From CAZAYP01 sp964489425 [NCBI: uncultured Verrucomicrobiota bacterium] (GTDB lineage: Bacteria > Verrucomicrobiota > Kiritimatiellia > RZYC01), in the NCBI GenBank assembly GCA_964489425.1, contig CAZAYP010000030.1:1-61304 (forward strand): a DNA stretch of 61,304 nt. The letters are read 5' to 3'. Every line of letters starts with the position of its first letter. Position 1 is the stretch's first letter. Shown one piece after another: positions 34,995-44,398 of this stretch. Both the position numbers and the translations under genes were made by a program. Below the pieces are notes generated by a model, which ran no database searches, was not told the origin of the DNA, and worked only from the letters and a program-made list of their open reading frames with translations.

Positions 34995-37109
34995 ATGGAT
35001 ATGAATTACTTATATATGGCGGGCGCGGCGGCCATCCTGGCCTTGCTGTTTGCCTGGTGGAAAGCACGCTGGATCAACAGCCAGGACCCGGGCACGGACA
35101 AGATGCAGGAAATCGGCGCGGCCGTGCGCGAAGGCGCCATGGCGTTCCTGGCGCGCGAGTACCGCATCGTGGCTGTTGTCATCATCATCGTGGCCGTGAT
35201 CCTGGCGGTCATCAACCAAGGGGCGGTTCGCTTGGTGGGCGTGTCGTACGTCGTGGGAGCAGTTTGCTCCGCCTTGGCGGGCTTTATTGGCATGCGCGTG
35301 GCCACCGCGGCCAACATGCGCACCACCAACGCCGCGCGCAAGGGACTGGCCGAGGCCCTGGGCGTGGCGTTCTCCGGCGGGTCGGTCATGGGCATGTGCG
35401 TGGTCGGTCTGGGCCTCCTGGGCCTCACGACGCTGATGGTCATTTACACGAACGTGCTGGGCGGCAGCGTGGTCAGTTTGCGTGACGTGGTGCTGCCGGT
35501 GGTCACCGGTTACTCCATGGGCGCCAGCACGATCGCCCTGTTCGCCCGCGTGGGCGGCGGCATCTACACCAAGGCCGCGGACGTGGGCGCCGACCTGGTC
35601 GGCAAGGTTGAAGCCGGTATCCCCGAAGACGACCCCCGCAACCCGGCGGTGATTGCGGACAACGTGGGCGACAATGTTGGCGACGTGGCCGGCATGGGCG
35701 CTGACCTGTTTGAATCGTATGTCGGCGCCATTGTCAGCGCCATGGTGCTGGGCGTCCTGGCCACCTTCCCCGTGGCCACGGTGGGTGACGCCAGCCAGGC
35801 GGCATTCCGCCTGGTGCTGTTGCCGCTGGTGCTGGCTGGCGCGGGCATCGTGTTCTCGGTCATTGGCACGGCATTTGTCCGGACCAAGGAAGGCGGCAAC
35901 CCGCAAACCGCGCTCAACGCCGGCAGCATCGCCGCGGCCGTGGCCATGGCCGTGGCCTCTTACCCCATTATCATCAAGCTGGCACCCGCCCAGTTCACGT
36001 TTGCCTTCTTGGGCGCTGGCACCTACCAGGCGATCGGTATTTTCTGGGCCACGGTGGCCGGCTTGGTGGCGGGCGTGATCATTGGCCTGCTGGCTGAGTA
36101 TTACACCGCTGAGGGCAAGGGTCCCTCCAACCGTATCGCGGACGCCGCCACCACGGGCGCCGCCACCAACATCATCGCCGGCCTGGGCACCGGCATGTTG
36201 TCCACGGCGTTCGCCACGATCGTGCTGGCCGCGGCCATCATCATCTCGTTCAAGGTGGCCGGCCTGTACGGCATTGCCATCGCCGGCCTGGGCATGCTCG
36301 CCACCACGGGGATCCAGTTGGCCGTGGACGCTTACGGCCCGATCTCCGACAATGCCGGCGGCCTGGCCGAAATGGCGCACCTGGAGCCCGAAGTCCGCAA
36401 GCGCACCGATAAGCTGGACGCCTGCGGCAACACGACCGCGGCGATCGGCAAGGGGTTTGCCATCGGCTCGGCCGCGCTGACCGCCCTGGCGCTGTTTGCG
36501 GCGTTTGGCCAGACCGTGGGCCTGACCAAGATTGACGTCATGGACCCGAACGTCACCGCCGGCCTGCTGCTTGGCGCGATGATGCCGTTCCTGTTCTCCT
36601 CGTTCGCGATGACCGCGGTGGGCCAGGCCGCATTTGCCATGGTCGAAGAGGTGCGCCGCCAGTTCAGGACCATCCCCGGCCTGCTGGAAGGCAAACCCGG
36701 CGTCAAGGCTGAGTATGCCAAGTGCGTGGACATCGCCACCAGCGCGGCCATCAAGAAAATGACCGTGCCCGCCCTGCTCGGCGTGATCGTGCCGGTGGCG
36801 ATCGGGTTCATCTTCGGCCCGGAAATGCTCGGCGGCCTGCTGGCGGGCGTGACGGTGACGGGTGTGATGATGGCCCTGTTCATGTCGAACGCCGGCGGCG
36901 CGTGGGACAACGCCAAAAAGCACATCGAGGGCGGCGCGCTGGGCGGCAAGGGCTCGCCCGCGCACAAGGCGGCCGTGGTCGGCGACACCGTGGGCGATCC
37001 CTTCAAGGACACCGCCGGCCCCTCGCTGAACATCCTGATGAAACTGATGAGCGTGGTGGCGCTGGTGATTGCGCCGATCATGAAGTCTGCCGGCTGGCTG
37101 TTGAAATAA
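34995..37109 (+). CDS. hppA: Membrane-bound ion-translocating pyrophosphatase
   Basis: 704 residues and about 16 membrane helices. Signature [52 protein letters not shown] and the C-terminal [18 protein letters not shown] bind Mg-PPi. [10 protein letters not shown] has Ala where K+-independent forms have Lys, so a K+-dependent H+ or Na+ pump is predicted. It hydrolyses PPi to energise the membrane. GAGGAG lies 9 bases before the ATG. Confidence 0.95.
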   Translation: MDMNYLYMAGAAAILALLFAWWKARWINSQDPGTDKMQEIGAAVREGAMAFLAREYRIVAVVIIIVAVILAVINQGAVRLVGVSYVVGAVCSALAGFIGMRVATAANMRTTNAARKGLAEALGVAFSGGSVMGMCVVGLGLLGLTTLMVIYTNVLGGSVVSLRDVVLPVVTGYSMGASTIALFARVGGGIYTKAADVGADLVGKVEAGIPEDDPRNPAVIADNVGDNVGDVAGMGADLFESYVGAIVSAMVLGVLATFPVATVGDASQAAFRLVLLPLVLAGAGIVFSVIGTAFVRTKEGGNPQTALNAGSIAAAVAMAVASYPIIIKLAPAQFTFAFLGAGTYQAIGIFWATVAGLVAGVIIGLLAEYYTAEGKGPSNRIADAATTGAATNIIAGLGTGMLSTAFATIVLAAAIIISFKVAGLYGIAIAGLGMLATTGIQLAVDAYGPISDNAGGLAEMAHLEPEVRKRTDKLDACGNTTAAIGKGFAIGSAALTALALFAAFGQTVGLTKIDVMDPNVTAGLLLGAMMPFLFSSFAMTAVGQAAFAMVEEVRRQFRTIPGLLEGKPGVKAEYAKCVDIATSAAIKKMTVPALLGVIVPVAIGFIFGPEMLGGLLAGVTVTGVMMALFMSNAGGAWDNAKKHIEGGALGGKGSPAHKAAVVGDTVGDPFKDTAGPSLNILMKLMSVVALVIAPIMKSAGWLLK

Positions 37110-37128
37110 GCTACCGCCCGGCGGAACC

Positions 37129-37172
37129 ACGGCGCCAGGCAGCCTCGCGGCGGCTTGGCGCCGTTGGCTTTT
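37129..37172 (+). terminator. Rho-independent-type terminator of hppA
   Basis: ACGGCGCCA (37129-37137) pairs with TGGCGCCGT (37156-37164), with further partial pairing inside, followed by TGGCTTTTAT. It starts 20 bp after the hppA stop. Confidence 0.6.
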
Positions 37173-37742
37173 ATACATAGCGTCATAAATCATTTCGCGT
37201 AATGGACGACGGGGATACCGTCGCCGTCACGCCAGCATTAACCGTCTGCGACCGTGACAAGTCGCCCGACTGCTCGGGCATGCGCCCAGGACGGTGGAAT
37301 ACTGGGGCGCCGAGTCGATGCGCATGGGTTTGCCGGACTGGCCGCAGGGAAGCGAGTTGGCCGGCCACGACCTGTGGGCTACCGGCCGACCTGCCACGCT
37401 CCCTGGCCATCTCTCTTTCGCCTGTCGGCCGCGGCGTGCAGGCTGAAACAGGGCTGGATGACCCATTCCCCGACGACGGCACCGAACCGGTGATGATATA
37501 CGCGCAAGGCTGAGACCTTGCGGCAGGGACGGTCCTTCTCGCGCGCTTGAATCGAACGGCCGTGCGCCTGGTCGTTCGTGTTTGACATCTCCACCCCCCT
37601 TCGATACCGTTTTCATCATGAAGGCGTTCGTTCGAGGCACGACCAGAGCGTGTTCAACATGGCGTCGCTCGATCCTGTTTCGTTCATGGCCGCCTCGAAC
37701 CAGCACGGCCTGCCTTTGACCGAGGTGTTCCTGGAGTAAACT
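37173..37742. other. Gap without a supported gene
   Basis: 570 bp. Several open frames exist on both strands, but none has a recognisable protein pattern or ribosome site. A frame ending at 37739 (MAASNQHGLPLTEVFLE) reads smoothly into the GGAG that serves as ribosome site for the next gene, so it may be the tail of a decayed gene. No repeat or RNA is seen. Confidence 0.4.
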
Positions 37743-38885
37743 ATGCAACAGGTTGGCTGTGGTCCTCACAACCTAGACGGTCTGTTGTCCGGCATGGTGG
37801 CGCGCAAGGCCTCGGACTTGTTCCTCAAGCCGGAATCCCGGCCCGTATTCCGCATTAACGGGGCCTTGCTCCGCACAGACCTGCCCGCGCCGACCGTCGC
37901 GGACATGGAATCATATCTGCAGCAGCTTTTCACGCCTCTGGCGCAAAAACGGTTTGCCCAGTCGCCGGACATGGACCTGGCTTACGCCATCCCGGGCGTC
38001 GGCCGTTTCCGTATCAATGTATTCATGCACCAGGGGAAACTGGGCCTGGTGGCAAGGCTGATCCCGCCGGCGGCAACCCTGGACTTTGCCAGCCTGCACC
38101 TGCCAGACCCACTGCGCCTGATGGCGGAGGAAAAAAGCGGTCTGATCCTGGTCGTGGGCCCGACGGGCTGCGGCAAGTCTACGGCGCTGGCTGCCATGAT
38201 CCGGCACATCAATGCCACCCGCTGCAGCCACATCGTGACCATCGAGGACCCGATCGAGTTTGTGCACGAGGAGCAACGCAGCATTATTCACCAGCGCCAG
38301 GTCGGTTATGACACCCAATCCTTCGCGACCGCCATCCGCCATGTGGTCCGGCAAAGCCCGGACGTCATCCTGATTGGCGAACTGCGGGATGCGGATACGG
38401 TGCGGACCGCGATGGCCGCGGCCCTGACCGGCCACCTGGTGCTGAGTTCCCTGCATACGGTCAACGTCATCCAGGCCGTCGAGCGCATGCTGAACCTGTT
38501 TCCGCCGGAGGCCCGCGGCCAGGCCCAGGCCGACCTGGCCGAAACCCTGGTGGGCCTCGTGGCGTTACGCCTGCTCCCGCGCGCGGATGGCCAGGGACGC
38601 ATCCCGGCTCTGGAAATCTTGCGCAGCACGCCCGCCCTCCGCAAGGTGCTGGCCGAGGGCGCGCTGGCGGAGGTGCACGACCTGATGAAGCGCAACCGCG
38701 ATTTGGGTATGATGACCCTGACCCAATCCCTGGTAGATCTGTGCCGCGACCATCGAGTGGCTGAGTCCGTGGCCCGCCAGTACGCGCCCAATGTGGACGA
38801 GTTCCTGTTGAATCTGGAAGGCATGTATACCGGGGTCCAATCCATTCACTTGCACGCCAAGCAGCCCAGGAAAGGGAATCTATGA
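37743..38885 (+). CDS. Type IV pilus retraction ATPase, PilT/PilU-like (first)
   Basis: 380 residues. N-terminal PAS-like PilT domain (ASDLFLKPESRPVFRING), Walker A GPTGCGKST, Asp box TIEDPIEFVHE, Walker B VILIGELRD and His box GHLVLSSLHT. These hexamers retract type IV pili (twitching, DNA uptake). GGAG lies 7 bases before ATG. It overlaps the next ATPase gene by 4 bp. Compared with PilT it lacks the usual AIRNLIRE tail signature in clear form, so PilU-like is possible. Confidence 0.88.
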   Translation: MQQVGCGPHNLDGLLSGMVARKASDLFLKPESRPVFRINGALLRTDLPAPTVADMESYLQQLFTPLAQKRFAQSPDMDLAYAIPGVGRFRINVFMHQGKLGLVARLIPPAATLDFASLHLPDPLRLMAEEKSGLILVVGPTGCGKSTALAAMIRHINATRCSHIVTIEDPIEFVHEEQRSIIHQRQVGYDTQSFATAIRHVVRQSPDVILIGELRDADTVRTAMAAALTGHLVLSSLHTVNVIQAVERMLNLFPPEARGQAQADLAETLVGLVALRLLPRADGQGRIPALEILRSTPALRKVLAEGALAEVHDLMKRNRDLGMMTLTQSLVDLCRDHRVAESVARQYAPNVDEFLLNLEGMYTGVQSIHLHAKQPRKGNL

Positions 38886-40039
38886 CGGAGCCGAATCCGA
38901 CCGCGGGCCGCCAGGTCACGCCCCCGACGCTGGCGCTGGGCAAGGACGCAGCGTTCAACATGAAAATCCTGTTCGAACATGCCGCCGAGATACAGGCGAG
39001 CGATATCCTGCTCACCGCCGAATCGCCGCCCATGGTGCGGGTGAACGGCGAACTGTTCCCCGCTCTGGAGGTGGCGCTGGACGCGGCCCAGACCAAGCGG
39101 TTGATCTGGAGCCTGATTACCGAAGCCCAGCAGGAAAAATTCGAGCGCAGCCGGGAGTTGGATTTTTCGCTGGCCATCACGAACCAGCAGCGTTTCCGCG
39201 TCAACATTTACTACCAGCGCGGCACGGTTGCCGCCGCGTTCCGCCTGGTCCCGTGCGAGATTCCCGGCCTGGAAAGCCTCGGGTTGCCACCCGTGGTGAC
39301 GGAGTTTGCCTTGCGCCCGCGCGGCCTGATCCTGGTCACGGGCCCCACGGGCAGCGGCAAGACCACGACCATGGCCGCGATGATCGACGTGATCAACCGG
39401 CACCGGCGCGGCCATGTCATCACCATCGAAGACCCCATCGAGTTTGTGCATGAAAATCGGCTGTGCATCATTGATCAGCGCGAAGTGTACGCTGACACAC
39501 TGTCCTTTGCCACGGCGCTGAAATACGTCCTGCGCCAGACACCGGACGTGATCCTGGTAGGCGAAATGCGCGACATGGAAACCATTGCCGCCGCCCTGAC
39601 CGCCGCGGAAACCGGCCATCTGGTCATCGCCACCCTGCACACCAACGACGCGGTGCAGAGCATTGACCGGATTATCGACGTGTTCCCGCCCCATCATCAC
39701 AACCAGGTGCGGATGCAGTTGTCGTTCGCCCTGATCACGGTGATTTCTCAGCGCCTGCTCCTGCGCAGGGATGGCCTGGGCCGGGTGCTGGCCTATGAGA
39801 TTCTGAGCAACAACTACGCGGCGGCAGCGCTGATCCGCGAAGGCAAGACCCATCAGCTCCAGAGCGTTTTGGAAACCAACCGCGCCGCCGGCATGATTAC
39901 CTTCGATGCCTGCTTGATGGAACTCTACCAGAACAATCTGCTTTCGCGGGAAGAAGTCAGCCGCCACGTGTCCTCGCCCGCGGTCATGGGCCAGATCCCG
40001 GAACTCGAGCCGCCCAAAAAAGGATTCTTCCATCGCTGA
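38882..40039 (+). CDS. Type IV pilus retraction ATPase, PilT/PilU-like (second)
   Basis: 385 residues, a diverged paralogue of the gene before it. Walker A GPTGSGKTTTMAAM, TIEDPIEFVHEN, Walker B VILVGEMRD, and GHLVIATLHTND. A tail helix with NNYAAAALIREGKTHQLQSVLETN matches the PilT C-terminal region more closely. Two coupled retraction motors suggest a PilT-PilU heteromeric or sequential motor; no pilin or assembly genes are in the window. Confidence 0.9.
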   Translation: MTEPNPTAGRQVTPPTLALGKDAAFNMKILFEHAAEIQASDILLTAESPPMVRVNGELFPALEVALDAAQTKRLIWSLITEAQQEKFERSRELDFSLAITNQQRFRVNIYYQRGTVAAAFRLVPCEIPGLESLGLPPVVTEFALRPRGLILVTGPTGSGKTTTMAAMIDVINRHRRGHVITIEDPIEFVHENRLCIIDQREVYADTLSFATALKYVLRQTPDVILVGEMRDMETIAAALTAAETGHLVIATLHTNDAVQSIDRIIDVFPPHHHNQVRMQLSFALITVISQRLLLRRDGLGRVLAYEILSNNYAAAALIREGKTHQLQSVLETNRAAGMITFDACLMELYQNNLLSREEVSRHVSSPAVMGQIPELEPPKKGFFHR

Positions 40040-40041
40040 GA

Positions 40042-40096
40042 CCGCCCGGCCGATACAGAATTGATGCGTTGGGAATGACCCTTGATCGCCGGGCGG
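40042..40096. terminator. Inverted repeat between convergent genes
   Basis: CCGCCCGGC (40042-40050) and GCCGGGCGG (40088-40096) are perfect complements with a 37-base loop, filling the space between the second pilus ATPase and pyrB. It lacks a T-run; a bidirectional terminator is the simplest reading. Confidence 0.4.
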
Positions 40097-40098
40097 GA

Positions 40099-41193
40099 TC
40101 AGGTGGTCAGATCGTGGTGGTAGCGCTCCACCTCGTGGTCTCGCTCGAACGTGGCCAGCATGAGCGCGGCGCGGATCCACATGCCGTTGCGCACCTGGCG
40201 CCAGTAAACCGCCCGCGGGTCGGCATCCACCTCCGCGGCGATTTCCGCGCGCCGCGGCAGCGGATGCATGATCACGGCATCCGGTTTGAGCAACCGGAGA
40301 TGCTCGGCGCAAAAATGGAACGGGGTGGGATCGATTTGGCGGCTCTCCTCGGCCACGTCCCACTCGTCCTGGATGCGGGTCATGTAAATGGCGTCCACCT
40401 CGGGAATGACCGGTTCCAGCCGGGAACACAGCTCGTAAGGCATGTTGACCCGGTCAAGTTCAGCCAGGATATCGGCGCCGATTTGCAGGGTGTCCGGCGC
40501 CACGAAATACTGCTTCACCCCCGGGTACAGCGTCAGCAGCGTGGCCAGCGAGCGCACGGTGCGGCCGCGCGCCAGGTCGCCGACAAATGCGATGCGTTTG
40601 CCTTCGATCCCGCCCAGGCGCTCAAAGCTGCGCTGGAGCGTGTAGATGTCCAGCAGCGCCTGGGTGGGGTGCTGGTCTTTGCCGGAGCCCGCGTTGATGA
40701 CCGGCACGGGCCGCTCGCTCTGCGACAATAGCCAGGCGATCCGTTCGGCAAATCCGCCGACCGGGTGGCGCATGATGATCAAGTCGAAATACGAGCTGAA
40801 CGTGCGCACCGTGTCTTCGGGCGATTCGCCTTTGACCTCGCTGGAGGTGGACATGTCGCGCACTTCCGCCGGTTGCAGCCCCACGATTTGGGCGGCGGCG
40901 TAAAACGAGAGAAACGTCCGCGTGGAGGGCTGCACGAAATACAGCATGGCCCGTTTCTCAGCCAGCAGATCGTGCAGGAACCGCAGGCCGCCCTTGGTTT
41001 TGCCAATCCGGCGGATCATGGTGGCCAGGTCGCACAGCCGTGTCAGCAAGGCGCGATCAAACTGCTGGGCGATCAGCGTATGGTAAGGCCGGCCCGCCCG
41101 CAGGAACAGGCGTCCTTTCTCCCGTGGCGCCATGGGCTGGAACGTGCACCAGGGCACATCTCGCAGTTCGTTGTCCTTGAACATCACGGCCAT
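40099..41193 (-). CDS. pyrB: Aspartate carbamoyltransferase-family protein
   Basis: 364 residues. Carbamoyl-phosphate motif QPSTRTFLSFYAAA, then DLIIMRHPVGG, KDQHPTQALLDIY, GDLARGRTVRSLA and HPLPRRAEI. The pair with dihydroorotase just upstream supports pyrimidine synthesis (carbamoyl phosphate plus Asp to carbamoyl-Asp). It is longer than E. coli PyrB (about 310) because of an N-terminal extension of about 50 residues. ATG 41193 has AAGGGG upstream; its first base is one base from the pyrC stop. Confidence 0.9.
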   Translation of the reverse strand: MAVMFKDNELRDVPWCTFQPMAPREKGRLFLRAGRPYHTLIAQQFDRALLTRLCDLATMIRRIGKTKGGLRFLHDLLAEKRAMLYFVQPSTRTFLSFYAAAQIVGLQPAEVRDMSTSSEVKGESPEDTVRTFSSYFDLIIMRHPVGGFAERIAWLLSQSERPVPVINAGSGKDQHPTQALLDIYTLQRSFERLGGIEGKRIAFVGDLARGRTVRSLATLLTLYPGVKQYFVAPDTLQIGADILAELDRVNMPYELCSRLEPVIPEVDAIYMTRIQDEWDVAEESRQIDPTPFHFCAEHLRLLKPDAVIMHPLPRRAEIAAEVDADPRAVYWRQVRNGMWIRAALMLATFERDHEVERYHHDLTT

Positions 41194-41194
41194 G

Positions 41195-42526
41195 TTATCC
41201 CCTTCCTTTATCCCCACCATCCGGCCGCTGGTATACTAGCCGCCCGCCCACGATCGTGCAAGCCACCTGTCCGGCCAGCCGGAGGCCAAGGAACGGGCTG
41301 TTGCGGGATAGCGATGCGAAACCGCCGGGACCCACCGCCCATTCCGTCCGCAAATCCAACAGCACCAGGTTGGCCGGTGCGCCCGGTTGCAGGGATGGCG
41401 CCGGCCGACCCAGCACTGCGGCCGGGCCCACGGTCCAGCGCCGCAGCCAGTCCATGATGCGCATGCGGCCGGACGCCACCAGGATGGTGTAGGTGGCCGC
41501 CATGGCAGTTTCCAGGCCGATGACGCCGAAAGGCGCAGCCAGGAAACCGCGCGCCTTGGCCGCCGCCGGGTGGGGCGCGTGATCCGTAGCCAGTACGCTG
41601 ATCGCGCCCTCTGCCACGGCCTGGCGCAGGGCCTCGCGATCCGCAGCGCTGCGCAAGGGCGGGTTCATCTTGAAGTTGGCGTCCTGCGGATCCATGTCTT
41701 CGTCCGCAAAGAACAGGTGGTGCGGCGTGGCTTCGGCGCTGGCCGCCACGCCCCGGGCCTGCGCGGCGCGCAGCAGGCCAATGGCTTCGGCCGTGGACAG
41801 GTGCTGCAGATGCACCTGGGCGCCGGTGGCTTGCGCCAGTTCCACGTCGCGTGCCACGGCCCGAACCTCGGCCTCCGCGGGTATCCCCGGCAGGCCATGC
41901 CGCTGCGCCCAACCGCCCGCGTGGGCCACGCCGTGCGGGGCGCCCGCAGGCAACTCGGCGTGATCGAAGATGGGGCATCCGCAGGCCCGGGCCTGCTCCA
42001 TGGCTCGGCGCATCAAGTCCGGATCGGGCACCGTGTTGCCATCGTCGGTGAACGCCACCGCCCCGGCCGCGGCCAGGGCGTGGTAATCGACCAGTTCGCG
42101 GCCGGCGCGGTGGCGCGTCAGGCAGGCGGCTGGCAGCACTTCGAGCAGCCCTGCGCGCGTTGCCAGGTCTTGCATCCTGGCCACCTGTTCCGGGCTATCC
42201 ACCGGCGGCCGGGTGTTGGGCATGGCCACGATGGTCGCGAACCCGCCGCGCACCGCCGCCCGACTCCCGGAGGCGATGGTTTCGGCCCCCTCGTCGCCCG
42301 GTTCGCGCAGATGCACATGCAAATCAATAAACGCCGGCGCCACGACCAGGCCGCGCGCATCGATCTCTTCCATGGGACCAGGCCCATCCCTTGCACCAGT
42401 AACAATTCGGCCTCCAGCGATGTACAGGTCACCGAGGGTGTCCTGTCCCGTGCCCGGATCGCACAGGCGCCCGCCACGGATAACCCATCCGGTAGGCTCG
42501 CTGCCGGGGGGGGCCGCATTGCTCAT
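41195..42526 (-). CDS. pyrC: Dihydroorotase
   Basis: 443 residues of the amidohydrolase type I (class I PyrC) family. Zn ligands in IDLHVHLREPG, later His in IFDHAEL and LQHLSTAEA, and Asp in LATDHAPH; MPNTRPPVDSPEQV is a further family block. It closes carbamoyl-aspartate to dihydroorotate. It precedes pyrB on the minus strand with almost no gap, so the two are co-transcribed. Confidence 0.93.
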   Translation of the reverse strand: MSNAAPPGSEPTGWVIRGGRLCDPGTGQDTLGDLYIAGGRIVTGARDGPGPMEEIDARGLVVAPAFIDLHVHLREPGDEGAETIASGSRAAVRGGFATIVAMPNTRPPVDSPEQVARMQDLATRAGLLEVLPAACLTRHRAGRELVDYHALAAAGAVAFTDDGNTVPDPDLMRRAMEQARACGCPIFDHAELPAGAPHGVAHAGGWAQRHGLPGIPAEAEVRAVARDVELAQATGAQVHLQHLSTAEAIGLLRAAQARGVAASAEATPHHLFFADEDMDPQDANFKMNPPLRSAADREALRQAVAEGAISVLATDHAPHPAAAKARGFLAAPFGVIGLETAMAATYTILVASGRMRIMDWLRRWTVGPAAVLGRPAPSLQPGAPANLVLLDLRTEWAVGPGGFASLSRNSPFLGLRLAGQVACTIVGGRLVYQRPDGGDKGRG

Positions 42527-42750
42527 GAGATGCCTTGTCGTTGATCAGCATTCATTAAATTTGTTGTTCTCTTCGGATGACGCCAAGAGAAGCGATTCCG
42601 TTGCCATAGCCGCTCTTATACCGTCCAACAGCGCAACGGCTCAAACATTTTGCATATTTCCCCATACGATTCGCGGCTTTCACTTTGCATCTGGGCTGAA
42701 AACGGGTCAGCGCCGGTGCCGGATTTGCCGGATTTGCAATTATACTGTCG

Positions 42751-42778
42751 TTGCATCAACCGCCCGCCGTGCTATATT
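42751..42778 (+). promoter_or_regulatory. Putative sigma70 promoter of the DUF6941 gene
   Basis: TTGCAT (42751-42756), 16-bp spacer, TATATT (42773-42778). The start of transcription near 42785 would leave room for the GAGG ribosome site (42797) of the ATG at 42808. The rest of the 42527-42807 gap shows nothing else. Confidence 0.5.
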
Positions 42779-42807
42779 TTCAGGCAATGAACCCAGAGGA
42801 TGTGCCC

Positions 42808-43224
42808 ATGACCAGCGACCGAATGATGCCTGACCTGCAATCCAGCATTTTATGTGATGACGTGCGCCAGGAGCGCAATGGCAAGTTTATCCTGATTGGG
42901 CTGTTCGATGCGATCGGCGCCCCCGAGCTGCCGATTCGTTATCCGCGCCTGTTCATGGTCACGCGCTGGTGCAGCGGCCAGGGGGAGTTCCTGCAACGCA
43001 CGCGGATCCTGAAACCCGATCAGAGCTCGGTGCTGATCGAGGGCAAGGACATTCCCGTGAACCTGCCCGGCCCGGAAGCCACGGCTACGAATGTCGAGGT
43101 GTTCGTCAACGTGGTGTTCGAGCAGGAAGGCACGCACTGGCTGGAGATCTTGCTGGACGGCGATTTGAAACTGCGTTATTGCCTGCGCGTGAACCGGGTT
43201 CAACCGGCCGGCTATCCGCACTGA
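42808..43224 (+). CDS. DUF6941-family protein
   Basis: 138 residues. The start PDLQSSILCDDVRQERNGKFILIGLFDAI is the signature of DUF6941: short beta-sandwich-like proteins found singly in many phyla with no known role. Later strands are VNLPGPEATATNVEVFVNVVF and THWLEILLDGDLKLRYCLRV. ATG 42808 is chosen for its GAGG spacing; ATG 42787 lies only 8 bp after the -10 box. It faces the membrane coiled-coil gene. Confidence 0.75.
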   Translation: MTSDRMMPDLQSSILCDDVRQERNGKFILIGLFDAIGAPELPIRYPRLFMVTRWCSGQGEFLQRTRILKPDQSSVLIEGKDIPVNLPGPEATATNVEVFVNVVFEQEGTHWLEILLDGDLKLRYCLRVNRVQPAGYPH

Positions 43225-43248
43225 CAATCCGGACGCGGCACGCAACGG

Positions 43249-44316
43249 CTACGGCGCAGCCTGCGTGTCCTGGTCTGTTTCCACAAGGCGGATGAGCCGC
43301 GGGCGGGATGCTTCGCGGAGCAGTTTGTCGGATTCGACCAGGTGTTCGCGGAGCGCGGCAAACAGCTTGCTGGTCTCCTCGGACGCTGACACGGATTTCA
43401 TCGTGGCTTCCACGGCTTCCTGCACGTGGAGAATCTTCTCGATGCTCTTTTCCAACTCGGCGATGCGCATGAGCTGCGTGCCCAGGGCATTGGCGGAGGC
43501 TTCGACCTTCTGGGCATGTTCGGAGAGCGCTGCGCCCATTTTTTCCGCGCTGCGGCTGGAACTGGTTTCCATGGCCTGCAGCCCCAAGATCAGGCTGGAC
43601 TTGATCTGATCGCCGAGCCCGGAAATCAGCGCGTCCAGCTTGATGTTGACGCCATGCAGGCCCTCGCTGAAACGCGCCGCTTCCGCGGCCACATCGCGCG
43701 GTTGGGCTTCTTCGGCGGGCACCGCGGCGGTGTCCGGCAGGAGCGCCAGCAGGCGCGTCTCGAGGTAGCGGTCCATGCGCGTGAGCACGCCGTGGTGCAC
43801 ATAGTAGGTCACGGCCAGCAAGGCGCATCCCAGCCAGGCCAGCATGGAATCCGGGCTGTTCCAAAGGCAAGGAACGAGCAGCAGCAAAACAAAGAAAGCC
43901 TCGGCAACAAGGCGCCCGCGGGCCTGCTGGCTCTGGAACGTGGCCAGGGCAATCACCGACTCCGCCGACCCACCCTGAATCCAAGCCGACAGCAGCACAC
44001 GGCAGCGCCGGACCAGCGTCCCGTTACCGGCCAGGCGATCGATCTTGGACGCGATCGACTCGCGGGGAATGTAGGTCTGCCGCAAGGGCAGGGGATCCGC
44101 GGAAAACGAGGCTGCCTGGTTGAGGATCACGTACCAGCGCAGGACGAGATAAACCAAGGCCACCCCGAGCAGGATGGACACGGAGAGCGGATACACTGGT
44201 TCCTTCACCAGGGCTTTGGCGAACAGGAAGCCGAGCCCAACCCCGCCAGCCAGCATGATGACGGTGCCCAGGATCGTTCCAATCATCCCGGCTTCTTGCG
44301 TCTCTTTTGTGGCCAT
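43249..44316 (-). CDS. Membrane protein with C-terminal coiled coil, unknown
   Basis: 355 residues. Membrane segments near 12-34, 45-65, 134-152 and 155-173, then about 150 residues of charged heptad-rich helix (LDALISGLGDQIKSSLILGLQAMETSSSRSAEK onward; SEHAQKVEASANALGTQLMRIAELEKSIEKIL). The layout (membrane bundle then long cytoplasmic helix) recalls MotA/ExbB-type subunits with tails, but I see no family motif and no peptidoglycan-binding partner next to it. Function unknown. Confidence 0.6.
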   Translation of the reverse strand: MATKETQEAGMIGTILGTVIMLAGGVGLGFLFAKALVKEPVYPLSVSILLGVALVYLVLRWYVILNQAASFSADPLPLRQTYIPRESIASKIDRLAGNGTLVRRCRVLLSAWIQGGSAESVIALATFQSQQARGRLVAEAFFVLLLLVPCLWNSPDSMLAWLGCALLAVTYYVHHGVLTRMDRYLETRLLALLPDTAAVPAEEAQPRDVAAEAARFSEGLHGVNIKLDALISGLGDQIKSSLILGLQAMETSSSRSAEKMGAALSEHAQKVEASANALGTQLMRIAELEKSIEKILHVQEAVEATMKSVSASEETSKLFAALREHLVESDKLLREASRPRLIRLVETDQDTQAAP

Positions 44317-44398
44317 CGCTTGTTCCTCTTGTTAGGATTGCCTTTTAGCGTGATTGCATTATGTAAAGCGCATGCATCTTAGGTGGATTGGGACGGGA

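Noticed and set aside
35010-37193. Open frame antisense to hppA
   Set aside because: hppA motifs are unmistakable on the plus strand; the antisense frame is His/Ala/Gly-rich without domains.
37173-37742. Transposase remnant in the gap before the pilus ATPases
   Set aside because: Several frames were read; none shows DDE or HUH motifs or terminal inverted repeats.
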